DNA from: Cellvibrionales bacterium
GTDB lineage: Bacteria > Pseudomonadota > Gammaproteobacteria > Pseudomonadales > JAHEGP01
Assembly (NCBI GenBank): GCA_024645065.1
Contig: JAHEGP010000044.1
Location: 1-16,208, forward strand
Reading direction: 5' to 3'
DNA length: 16,208 bases
The notes under the pieces were generated by a model. That model did not search any database, was not told the DNA's origin, and saw nothing but the letters and a program-made list of their open reading frames with translations. Shown one piece after another: positions 8,745-15,276 of the stretch. Each line of letters begins with the position of its first letter. Position 1 is the stretch's first letter. The translations under genes were made by a program, and so were the position numbers.

Positions 8745-9919
8745 GAAGCGTTCACCAGGGCATTACCCTGCTCGGCGAGGCGTGCCATCCTTTGTTTACC
8801 GTCCTCAACCGATTGCTGTATCTCCTTGGCATTGGCTGTACTTTGTTTGCGCATCTCATCGATGATTTCCAGCGAGTGAGATTGGTAGCTAACAACGGAA
8901 TCGACCAGTTTTTTCACCGCATCGGCGCGAATGGTAGGGCCGTAGCCGGTCCGCAATGCTGCTTCCTGCACTTTTCCGCCCATATCCGCCAGCACCTCAA
9001 GCGACTGGCTGACACCTTCTTTCATCGCCTCGACGGTCTGGGTGGTTTCGTGCAGGCCGAACAATCCGGTAAATGATGCACTGAGTGCGGTGAGTACGGT
9101 TTCATTGGTGCCGAAGAAGCTAATCGCCTGCTGGTAGACGCGCTCCTTGGCGTTGGTGGTTTGCAGCAGTCGGGCCATCACCACTTCTGATGTGTTGTAG
9201 CTGATTGTCAGGTTGTCGGAGAGATCCTTGGCAATCTGGTAGCGCTTCTCGGCATTTTGCAGATCGCGCACTCTCTCGTCACGTGTCATTTCCAGGCGGG
9301 CGCGGTCGGCGGCGTCGTCGCCCTGAAATGCCTCCACCTGTGCCATGGCTTCATGAACCGCCGCCTTGGCGACGTCCAGCTTGCCCTCTCCCGTCTTGAG
9401 GACTTCAAGTGCCAGGATCTCAGACTCCTTCAGGGCGCCGCGGTAGTCTCGGTAGGCTTCCAGGATGCGCTGCTCCCGCATGATCTGGTCCTGGGTCGAC
9501 GAGGTCACGTCGAGGTAACTCTCCTTGATCTTATCGAAGCGGGTAGCGATGTCGCCGCGAGTGACTTTCATCCAGACATTCGATATGCGCTCAAAGGTAT
9601 CCAGTTTGCCGTCCTCGATCTGTTCGACCATTTTCTTGGCGTCATCGCGGATGCTGTTGAAAGATTCGGTAATATCCTGGTAGCGATCGGCAATATCCAT
9701 AGCGCCGATTTGCTCCCGCACCACCTCATTGAAAAGGGAAGCCTGGCCCAGAGTGCGGGTGATGGCAATGACCCGCTCTTCATCCATGTCACTGATCTGG
9801 TTGAGTAGTGCAACCATAGGGTCATCCTGGGTATTGGCGGCGTCGGGCATCAGGCCCAGGTCGCGGATGGTGTCCATGGCTTTGTCGAGGTACTGCAGTG
9901 GGGTGGCGCTCTGGGTCAT
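8741..9919 (-). CDS. All-alpha coiled-coil protein, TelA-like organisation
   Basis: This 392-residue protein has no signal peptide and no membrane segment and is helical throughout. The N-terminal part reads 'PLQYLDKAMDTIRDLGLMP' and 'DPMVALLNQISDMDEERVIAITRTLG'. The middle has 'SIRDDAKKMVEQIEDGKLD' and 'QDQIMREQRILEAYRDYRGALKESE', followed by 'ARLLQTTNAKERVYQQAISFFGTNETVLTAL' (read in pieces). Length and helical pattern recall TelA/KlaA toxic-anion resistance proteins, but I cannot confirm homology. Database homologues may simply be called 'cell surface protein' or hypothetical. The ATG at 9919 is preceded by AAGGAGA at good spacing. An in-frame TTG at 9970 adds 17 unlikely residues. It is the first gene of the three-gene operon, coupled to the next by a 4-bp overlap. 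Confidence 0.85.
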   Translation of the reverse strand: MTQSATPLQYLDKAMDTIRDLGLMPDAANTQDDPMVALLNQISDMDEERVIAITRTLGQASLFNEVVREQIGAMDIADRYQDITESFNSIRDDAKKMVEQIEDGKLDTFERISNVWMKVTRGDIATRFDKIKESYLDVTSSTQDQIMREQRILEAYRDYRGALKESEILALEVLKTGEGKLDVAKAAVHEAMAQVEAFQGDDAADRARLEMTRDERVRDLQNAEKRYQIAKDLSDNLTISYNTSEVVMARLLQTTNAKERVYQQAISFFGTNETVLTALSASFTGLFGLHETTQTVEAMKEGVSQSLEVLADMGGKVQEAALRTGYGPTIRADAVKKLVDSVVSYQSHSLEIIDEMRKQSTANAKEIQQSVEDGKQRMARLAEQGNALVNAS

Positions 9920-10341
9920 CGGTCCTTCTCCTTGTTTTCTCGGGCCTCTTCGCCTGGCGCCGGGTGCCAATATGCCAGGTCAAAAACAGGTCTTATTAGG
10001 TTAAATATTCTAAACTTTTATGCTAAACCGATGGCCAGTATAAGAGTAGTCGCAGCGGAAATCTACAGCCTGTGATACGCCAATCGAGGGGGCTTTAATG
10101 ATGGCAAATTGAACTTTTCCGGGATGGGCGAGACTAATCAGTCAGGTCTGCAATTGCTTCACCCATCTCGGTCTCGTCGAGCATTCTCTCAGGATTGCAG
10201 CGCTTCGGTTATAATCCCTCCAGGAATGGCGGTCGGTGCTCCGTCCGCCTCTTTTTTTGCCGCGGGTTGCACTTTGCCTATCTCGCCAGGCTGTTGCAGC
10301 AGGCCTGGCTGCAATGCCCCGGGGCCGCTGAGGACAGATTG
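9920..10341. other. Divergent intergenic region with AT-rich patch
   Basis: This 422-bp region lies between the minus-strand operon and the plus-strand membrane protein. An AT-rich patch at about 9982-10028 contrasts with the GC-rich surroundings. On the minus strand it holds two tandem 13-bp near-repeats, each starting GTTTAG (10028-10016 and 10015-10003, 9 of 13 identical). It also holds a TAGAAT -10-like hexamer (10012-10007), but no convincing -35. GATGGG (10123-10128) can pair with CCCATC (10162-10167). CGAGAC (10130-10135) can pair with GTCTCG (10172-10177) in a competing fold. I see no convincing small gene. Confidence 0.5.
10210..10215 (+). promoter_or_regulatory. -10 element (TATAAT) upstream of membrane protein gene
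   Basis: A perfect TATAAT lies about 130 bp before the GTG at 10342, with no clear -35 at 16-18 bp. A transcript from here would begin near 10222. That is downstream of the ATG-like upstream extension of the frame at 10195 and supports the GTG start. Confidence 0.45.
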
Positions 10342-11481
10342 GTGAGTACTAAGCGACGACGCGCCGTAAGCGCGGCAATATTGGTGCTGGTGGGTGGTCT
10401 GCTGATTATTGCCTGGATGGGGTACCTCGACACATACTCCCACGAGTATCTTGGGTCTGCGATCAAAAATACCGGGATCCTGTACGGGGTCGCGCGGGGC
10501 ATCAATGCGCTGGTGTCGGTATTGCAGTCGTCCGAGATCAGCGTAATGCTGGTGTCTGTCAATATCGGCGAATTGCTGGACCCCCTGAATGATCTGATCG
10601 AACGCTTCTCGGATGTGCTGATCATCGCGCTGGGGGCACTGGTGTTCCAGCAGGTGATGCTGGGTATTGTCTCGCACAATATTTTTAATCTGGTGATGAC
10701 TGCTCTGGCCCTGTTGGTGCTGTACTCCAGCCTGGTCAAGCGATTGCCGTTACACGGTTATCTGCTGCGGGCTTTACTGCTGTCCTTGTTTCTGCGCTTT
10801 GCGCTTGCGTTCACCGTGCTGTGCGCCAGTTTGGTAGATGGCTGGTTCCTGCAGCAATCGATGCAGCAGCAGACTGAAGCGATCATTGAGCTGGAGGACC
10901 AGTTGGCCAGCAGCCGCGACGCGCTCACCGGTGGCGCGGCGTTTCTGCCCCTGGAAACCGAGCCGGGGCAGCGCCTGGCGGCTGGCCAGCGCAAGCTGCA
11001 GGAGGTGGAACGTGCGCTGGCCAGTCTCGAACAGGGTATCGCCACCGCAGAAGCAGCGATCGCGACCCGCAAGTCCACCCTGCCGTGGTATTTGATCTGG
11101 TATTCCCCAGGCTGGCCAAAGGACCTGGTGGTGCAACAGCAGACTCTGGATGAATTGCGTCGTGAGCGGCGCCTGTTGCTCGCACAGCGGTCAGAGACTG
11201 ATGCTGAGATCGCTCAAGCCAGGGAGGCGCTGGAATGCCTGGAACTCAAGGCGCAGGGTAAAACCTGTAGTGTCTGGGACTGGTTCTACAGCATCAAACC
11301 CTATGAGCGCTACAAGCAAAGCCTGACTGCCGTATCCGAAAGCATGGATCACTACGTGGAAAACATCCTGGATCTGATAGTTGGCCTGCTGCTGCAATCG
11401 GTCATTCTGCCCTTGTTATTCTTCTATGCGACCTACCGCATGGCGGGGCTGCTCTGGCAGCTGCCGGTGGATGACGACTGA
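10342..11481 (+). CDS. Five-helix membrane protein with large coiled-coil insert, unknown family
   Basis: I do not recognise this 379-residue protein. Membrane helices are likely near residues 9-28, 91-110, 113-132, 140-163 and 342-365. Between helices 4 and 5 lies a soluble domain of about 175 residues, mostly coiled coil (about 172-240 and 262-302). It is interrupted by an aromatic-rich 'LPWYLIWYSPGWPKD' and contains two cysteines (299 and 309). Its last residues are acidic (DDD). The GTG at 10342 is chosen because GAGG at 10330-10333 is well spaced. The same frame runs up to 10195, but the extra 49 residues lack membrane or family character and begin before the TATAAT. It converges on the SDR gene and is divergent from the three-gene coiled-coil operon, so a shared role is possible but unproven. 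Confidence 0.8.
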   Translation: MSTKRRRAVSAAILVLVGGLLIIAWMGYLDTYSHEYLGSAIKNTGILYGVARGINALVSVLQSSEISVMLVSVNIGELLDPLNDLIERFSDVLIIALGALVFQQVMLGIVSHNIFNLVMTALALLVLYSSLVKRLPLHGYLLRALLLSLFLRFALAFTVLCASLVDGWFLQQSMQQQTEAIIELEDQLASSRDALTGGAAFLPLETEPGQRLAAGQRKLQEVERALASLEQGIATAEAAIATRKSTLPWYLIWYSPGWPKDLVVQQQTLDELRRERRLLLAQRSETDAEIAQAREALECLELKAQGKTCSVWDWFYSIKPYERYKQSLTAVSESMDHYVENILDLIVGLLLQSVILPLLFFYATYRMAGLLWQLPVDDD

Positions 11482-11533
11482 GCTTGCTTGCTCGGGCGGG
11501 GCCAGCCATGGGGATGCGGTAAACCGGTGGTGT

Positions 11534-12283
11534 TTAGCGGGACAATCGCACGGCGATCCCACGTCGCAGGCTTTCGGGCATATAGCCGAGCAGGTGTAGT
11601 GGCCAACTGAGCCGGCGCGGAAATTCCACCATACTGCGTCGTCGGGCGACGCCGCGAATAATGCGCCCCGCTGTCTGTTCGGCGCTCTTTCGGGGGCTGG
11701 CAGTAGCATCGGCCTCATGCCGAAACGGAGCAGGAAAGCCCGGGCGCACGATAGTGACGCCAATGCCGGAGGGGGAGAGGTCAACAGCGAGAGAGCGGGC
11801 GAATGACTCCAGCGCCGCTTTCGATGCCGTGTAAGCCTCGGTGCGTGCCAGCCCCAGTAACGTGGCGAGGCTGCTGATAATCACGATCCTTGGCTTCGAA
11901 GCGCGCTGGAGCAATGGCAGCGCGATGTCGATGGTTGCAACGGCACCGGAAAAATTGACTGCCATCACCCGATGCACCAGGCCGCTATCAAAGTGTCGTG
12001 GATCGAGGTATTCGCAGGTGCCGGCATTTACTATCACCAGGTCCAGCTCGTGGGTGACGACCTGCAAACGGGCGGCAGCGCGCGCCATGCTGGCGGTGTC
12101 AGTGAGATCAAGGGCAAGTCGGGTTATGACCCCGGCGCTGTCTTCCACCAGGCGCTGCAGGGCTGTTTCATTCCTTGCGCTGGCGATCACATGATTGCCG
12201 GCGGCCGCCAGTTGCAGCGCCAATTGCCTACCGAGCGGTGAAGTGGCGCCGGTCAGCCAGATAGTTTTGCCGGTGATGTCCAA
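11534..12283 (-). CDS. Short-chain dehydrogenase/reductase (SDR), likely ECF-sigma regulated
   Basis: This 249-residue Rossmann-fold NAD(P)(H)-dependent oxidoreductase carries all classical SDR marks. These are the cofactor loop TGATSPLG (11-18), D61 after the 'LALDLTD' strand, NAG (86-88), Ser137/138 in 'VIISSL', and the catalytic Y151 and K155 in 'YTASK'. After 'VRPGF' (179-183) the usual threonine-containing loop is short and reads 'PAPFRHEADA', so substrate-loop geometry may differ. The C-terminus is basic and hydrophobic ('SWPLHLLGYMPESLRRG'), which could bind membrane. The start is TTG at 12283 with only a weak ribosome site (GCGGAC); no in-frame ATG lies nearby. SDRs of this type are known members of RpoE-ChrR clusters in other proteobacteria. 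The matching divergent promoter supports co-regulation here. Confidence 0.93.
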   Translation of the reverse strand: MDITGKTIWLTGATSPLGRQLALQLAAAGNHVIASARNETALQRLVEDSAGVITRLALDLTDTASMARAAARLQVVTHELDLVIVNAGTCEYLDPRHFDSGLVHRVMAVNFSGAVATIDIALPLLQRASKPRIVIISSLATLLGLARTEAYTASKAALESFARSLAVDLSPSGIGVTIVRPGFPAPFRHEADATASPRKSAEQTAGRIIRGVARRRSMVEFPRRLSWPLHLLGYMPESLRRGIAVRLSR

Positions 12284-12359
12284 TGCTGGTATGTCCGCTG
12301 CTGCGCCGTGCTGTGCACTGCTGGTGTGGTCGGCCTGGACGGCCGTGAGTCAAGCAGTG

Positions 12360-12389
12360 TGGGTACGCATGCTGCTTCGCCCCGGATCA
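12360..12389 (-). promoter_or_regulatory. Putative RpoE(ECF11)-type promoter for the SDR gene
   Basis: On the minus strand TGATCC (12389-12384) is followed after 18 bp by TA (12365-12364), within CGTA. TGATCC is the known -35 element of Rhodobacter RpoE. The first 12 bases, TGATCCGGGGCG, and the later CGTA are identical in sequence and spacing to the divergent copy at 12454-12479. The end of the motif lies about 77 bp before the TTG start at 12283. Confidence 0.72.
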
Positions 12390-12453
12390 AGCGGCTTCGG
12401 GGTCGATCGGGCCGGGCGCCGGGGGCCAGCTCAGGTGACGACGGCGGCGCCAC

Positions 12454-12483
12454 TGATCCGGGGCGCTGCCACCAACGTAGGTA
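12454..12483 (+). promoter_or_regulatory. Putative autoregulated RpoE(ECF11)-type promoter for rpoE-chrR
   Basis: TGATCC (12454-12459) is followed after 18 bp by TAGGTA (12478-12483), with CGTA at 12476-12479. The 12-mer TGATCCGGGGCG plus 10 bp plus CGTA exactly mirrors the copy facing the SDR gene. A start near 12488 would give a leader of about 95 bases to the ATG at 12582. Autoregulation through TGATCC promoters is known for this sigma class. Confidence 0.75.
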
Positions 12484-12581
12484 TTTGCACTACGGATAAG
12501 TGCGGTGGATGGGAGTTTTGAGCTAAAATGAATGCCTCGGCAAAATTGCGCAATACGGTAACCCCGATAAGGTCTAAATCG

Positions 12582-13154
12582 ATGACCCAGACTGCCTCAG
12601 ACAGGGAAATGTGGACCGAGTTACTCGCCGGCCTTGGCAAACGCCACGACCGGCAGGATTTTATCGCTCTGTTCAATCATTTCGCCCCCCAGATAAAAGC
12701 CTACGGTCTATCTACCCAGGCGACCCCCGGATTGCATGCTTTCGCAGAGGAGCTGGTCCAGGAGACAATGATCCGGGTCTGGCGGCGAGCATCGACCTTC
12801 GACGCCAGCAAAGCCAGTGCCACGACCTGGATATTCACCATTGCGAGAAATGCCAGAATCGATTTGTTGCGGCGCGGGGCGAAGCACAAGTCAGATGTCG
12901 ATGCCGATGACGTGTGGCTCGAGGCCGAGGCCGATCAGCAGCCGGTGGAAGAGTTGGAAGCCGATCGCAACCGGAGACTGGTCAGGGAGGCAATCAGTCA
13001 GCTGCCCATCGAGCAGTCCCAGGTGTTGGCGAAAGTTTATTTGGAGGGCAAACCCCATAGCGAGGTGGCCAGGGAGTTGAATCTTCCGCTGGGCACGGTG
13101 AAGTCGCGAGTGAGGTTGGCGTTGAACAAGATGAAGTTGTTGGTTCCTCAGTAA
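12582..13154 (+). CDS. rpoE: ECF sigma factor of the RpoE-ChrR (ECF11) type
   Basis: This 190-residue protein has the two-domain layout of ECF sigma factors. Region 2 includes 'FIALFNHFAPQIKAY', 'ELVQETMIRVWRRASTFD' and 'ASATTWIFTIARNARIDLLRR', which is the most diagnostic stretch for this subgroup. Region 4 includes 'AISQLPIEQSQVLAKVYLEG', 'HSEVARELNLPLGTVKSRVR' and 'ALNKMK', a helix-turn-helix. It directs RNA polymerase to TGATCC-type promoters and is held inactive by ChrR until singlet oxygen or related oxidants release it; this is known from Rhodobacter. The ATG at 12582 aligns with the family start and has AAGG 9 bp before it. An in-frame ATG at 12528 would add 18 residues. The anti-sigma gene follows after 13 bp. 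Confidence 0.95.
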   Translation: MTQTASDREMWTELLAGLGKRHDRQDFIALFNHFAPQIKAYGLSTQATPGLHAFAEELVQETMIRVWRRASTFDASKASATTWIFTIARNARIDLLRRGAKHKSDVDADDVWLEAEADQQPVEELEADRNRRLVREAISQLPIEQSQVLAKVYLEGKPHSEVARELNLPLGTVKSRVRLALNKMKLLVPQ

Positions 13155-13167
13155 GCGGGTAAAGATT

Positions 13168-13824
13168 ATGGTACATCATCATCCAGACAGCGAAGTATTG
13201 ACAGATTACGCGGCGGGGTCGCTGGCGTTTGGCCAGTCCCTGTGTGTGGCGGTTCACCTCGAGGGATGCCCGGAGTGCCGGAGGCGCTCCAGTCAACTGA
13301 GTCAGGTAGGTGCGGAATTGATGAATCAGTTGGTGCCTGTCGCAGTCGAGGACGGTTTACTCGACAGGATTCTGGGCGAGATAGACGGGGTGAGTGCATT
13401 GCCCGTCGTTGACATCCCGGCCTCCCCGATCGAAGGGGTGCCAAGGGCGTTGCGCAAGTTGCTGCCTGACGGCCTCGATGCAGTGCCCTGGAAGCGAGTG
13501 ACCTCCAGGCTTCAGACCGCTGTCCTGGGGGTAGGGGATGCGGCTAACCAGGTTGCGCTGGTGCGCATCAAGCCGGGTGGCAGCATCCCCGAGCATCGTC
13601 ACGGCGGCACCGAGACTACCGTGGTGCTGCGCGGCGGTTTTTCGGATCGTGGGGGCAACTACCTGGCCGGTGATTTCGTAAGTCTCGGGGAGGACGACAG
13701 CCATCAGCCGATCGCGCACCAGAACTCGGATTGCATCTGCCTGACCGCGCAAAATGCGCCGCTGCAGTTCACGGGTTTCTGGGGCAAGATTGCCAACCCT
13801 TTCATCTCTATCCACCCTCAGTGA
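13168..13824 (+). CDS. chrR: ChrR family zinc-dependent anti-sigma factor with cupin domain
   Basis: This 218-residue protein has both ChrR domains. The N-terminal anti-sigma (ZAS) domain has a His cluster at 3-5, 'YAAGSL' (14-19) and H30-x3-C34-x2-C37, the zinc ligands that grip the sigma factor. The C-terminal cupin domain has H143-x-H145-x3-E149 ('PEHRHGGTE') and H179 ('DDSHQP'). These match the second zinc site of Rhodobacter ChrR. A C189-x-C191 pair in 'SDCICLTA' is also conserved with Rhodobacter. It sequesters the sigma factor in the cytoplasm and releases it on oxidative signal; all switch residues seem intact. The ATG at 13168 lies 13 bp after the sigma stop with a weak ribosome site, consistent with a coupled operon. 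Confidence 0.96.
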   Translation: MVHHHPDSEVLTDYAAGSLAFGQSLCVAVHLEGCPECRRRSSQLSQVGAELMNQLVPVAVEDGLLDRILGEIDGVSALPVVDIPASPIEGVPRALRKLLPDGLDAVPWKRVTSRLQTAVLGVGDAANQVALVRIKPGGSIPEHRHGGTETTVVLRGGFSDRGGNYLAGDFVSLGEDDSHQPIAHQNSDCICLTAQNAPLQFTGFWGKIANPFISIHPQ

Positions 13825-13838
13825 AATGACTTTAAAGC

Positions 13839-13864
13839 TCTTGCAGGCCGCAAGGCCTGCAAGA
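13839..13864 (+). terminator. Strong GNRA-capped hairpin after chrR
   Basis: A perfect 11-bp stem has its 5' arm at 13839-13849 (TCTTGCAGGCC) and its 3' arm at 13854-13864 (GGCCTGCAAGA), with a GCAA tetraloop (13850-13853). It starts 14 bp after the chrR stop. No T-run follows immediately, so it may act as an mRNA-stabilising or Rho-assisted end rather than a classical terminator. Confidence 0.55.
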
Positions 13865-13877
13865 ATCGTGCACGATT
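13864..13877. promoter_or_regulatory. 14-bp perfect palindrome, possible operator
   Basis: AATCGTGCACGATT is a perfect 14-bp palindrome directly abutting the chrR hairpin and about 109 bp before the lipoprotein ATG. It could be a binding site for a dimeric regulator or, as RNA, a second small hairpin. I cannot assign a regulator. Confidence 0.4.
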
Positions 13878-13985
13878 TAGCCTCTCCAACCTCGACTTTC
13901 GCTGCATAGAGCGACCGGACGAGGCATGCTAGCCTGTCCTGCCGCGTTCCCGGCGCAAGGGGCGGGGATTTCTGGAGGACCGGCA

Positions 13986-14324
13986 ATGAGAGTAGCACTT
14001 TGTGTTTTGGCATCCCTGGTACTCGCCGGTTGCGGCGATGCGATAACGCCCCAGCGGTTTACTGACTGCCGCGGTGTGGCGGAACGGGTTGCGCTGGAAA
14101 ACAACAGCCCCGAAGCGATCCTGGCTGTGGCCGGTTTCCCGGCCGAGGATGCGGATGGTACCGGGGAACAACGGTTATTGGAGCTGGAAACCCAGCGGGC
14201 GGGATTCATGACTGTGGCGCATGAGCAGCGCATTGCCCTTGGTCTGATCGGCGCCAATCACTATGCCCAGCGCTACCTCAAGGCTTACGGAGAGTGCCGG
14301 GCGATGGACGCCGGAGAGCAATGA
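13986..14324 (+). CDS. Small predicted lipoprotein
   Basis: This 112-residue protein begins with a short lipoprotein signal, MRVALCVLASLVLAGC, with lipobox LAGC (13-16). The acylated residue would be C16. Residue +2 is Gly, not Asp, so sorting to the outer membrane is expected. The mature part of about 97 residues is mostly helical ('CRGVAERVALENNSPEAILAVAGF', read in two parts) with two further cysteines. I recognise no family. The ATG at 13986 is set by GGAGG at 13974-13978 at ideal spacing; the frame extends upstream to 13926 without lipoprotein character. It ends 21 bp from the converging Nudix gene. Confidence 0.85.
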   Translation: MRVALCVLASLVLAGCGDAITPQRFTDCRGVAERVALENNSPEAILAVAGFPAEDADGTGEQRLLELETQRAGFMTVAHEQRIALGLIGANHYAQRYLKAYGECRAMDAGEQ

Positions 14325-14345
14325 TGCTTTGTCGTCCGCAGCCTG

Positions 14346-14783
14346 TCAGCGATCAAGTGGCGCACTGGCACCGGTGAGCAGGTAATTGCGATAGTCCTGC
14401 AGGATGACATGATGATCAAAGCACAGTGGCTGTGGCAAGTCGTCCAGGGCGAACAGCGCCAGGTCGGCGGCGTCGTCCGCCGGGCTGGGCGTATCCCGGG
14501 TGCTGGCAACATATACCAGGCTCACAGTATGTCCCCGATCGTCGCGATTCGGGTCGGAATAGCAGCCCAATAGCGAGAGCAGTTGCACATGGCAGCGGGT
14601 TTCCTCCAAAGCCTCTCGGGCCGCGGCCGCGGCAACGGTCTCCCCGACATCGACGAAACCTCCCGGCAGAGCCCAGCCCAGCGGGGGATTCTTGCGCCGG
14701 ATCAAAACGATGCGCTGCTCGCCGCCCTCCTGCAGCTGGATAATGGTGTCGGCGGCTAACAGTGGTGTGGTGGGTCTTCCCAT
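14346..14783 (-). CDS. Nudix hydrolase, ADP-ribose pyrophosphatase-like
   Basis: This 145-residue Nudix protein hydrolyses a nucleoside diphosphate linked to another group; the substrate is not certain. The Nudix box starts at G42 and includes E48 and R56-E57...E60-E61 (GX5EX7REUXEE), giving the metal-binding glutamates. The last conserved Gly is Arg (R63), which occurs in some subfamilies. 'GWALPGGFVDVGE' before it and 'YSDPNRDDRGHTVSLVYV' after the box recall ADP-ribose pyrophosphatase-type members. The ATG at 14783 is chosen for AGGAGG nine bases upstream. An ATG at 14855 gives 24 extra Arg/Gly/Pro-rich residues that look non-native. It converges on the lipoprotein gene. Confidence 0.92.
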   Translation of the reverse strand: MGRPTTPLLAADTIIQLQEGGEQRIVLIRRKNPPLGWALPGGFVDVGETVAAAAAREALEETRCHVQLLSLLGCYSDPNRDDRGHTVSLVYVASTRDTPSPADDAADLALFALDDLPQPLCFDHHVILQDYRNYLLTGASAPLDR

Positions 14784-15273
14784 GGGCGGCTTTCCTCCTG
14801 TTGCTGGGCCCCTGGCCCGACCGCCGCGCAGCGGCCGGTGCGGATGCGCAGTCATCTTGATAGTTCGTTGCAGTCAAGCGACAGGCTGGCTTTTGCCGCT
14901 TCCGCCGCTTGAAATACGGGTTGTTGCTGCTCTGAGCGCCAGCGTTTCGATGCCCAGGTGTAGGCGAGTCGATATTCTCTGCAGCTTAACAAGAAACCTG
15001 CGGTCTGCGGTAATCGGGAATGCGACATGGCTTTTTGCACCGGGGTAGGAATGGCAGCCGAAGCCTGAAAGACGATCCTTGCACTTCGATAAGTCCACTC
15101 AAATTGCGCTGCAAGCATGGTGGCTGAAAAGCGCCTTGCTACACTAAGTCGCTAACAGGGTGAGACTTTTAAACCGCGGATGTTCGTTGTAGAGTTGGTC
15201 GCAGTTGTGCGCGTTCGGGCCGCGGGGTTCTGGGTCAACAATCGAGAAGCGATAAAAATACGGAGACTGGATT
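14784..15273. other. 490-bp intergenic region without a convincing gene
   Basis: The region lies between divergent genes (Nudix, minus; secreted protein, plus). Two overlapping minus-strand frames are open: 15118-14852 (88 codons) and 15098-14874 (74 codons). The first ends in an ATGA overlap with the alternative Nudix start at 14855. Neither has a good ribosome site, and the residue make-up is not clearly protein-like. No convincing promoter for the downstream gene was found; TAAAAA near 15253 is too close to the ribosome site. I see no hairpin with a T-run. Confidence 0.5.
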
Positions 15274-15276
15274 GTG

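Noticed and set aside
8055..8879. 274-codon plus-strand frame
   Set aside because: It runs opposite the DUF6384-like gene and its translational overlap; no ribosome site and no coherent protein features.
10109..10345. 78-codon plus-strand frame before the five-helix protein
   Set aside because: The product is Ser/Pro/Cys-rich and not protein-like, and it spans the TATAAT element.
12195..12521. Plus-strand 108-codon frame in the SDR/rpoE intergenic region
   Set aside because: It overlaps both predicted promoters and the start of the SDR gene, and the product has no recognisable features.
13357..14013. 218-codon minus-strand frame
   Set aside because: It is antisense to chrR, which has all diagnostic residues, and crosses the hairpin and palindrome.
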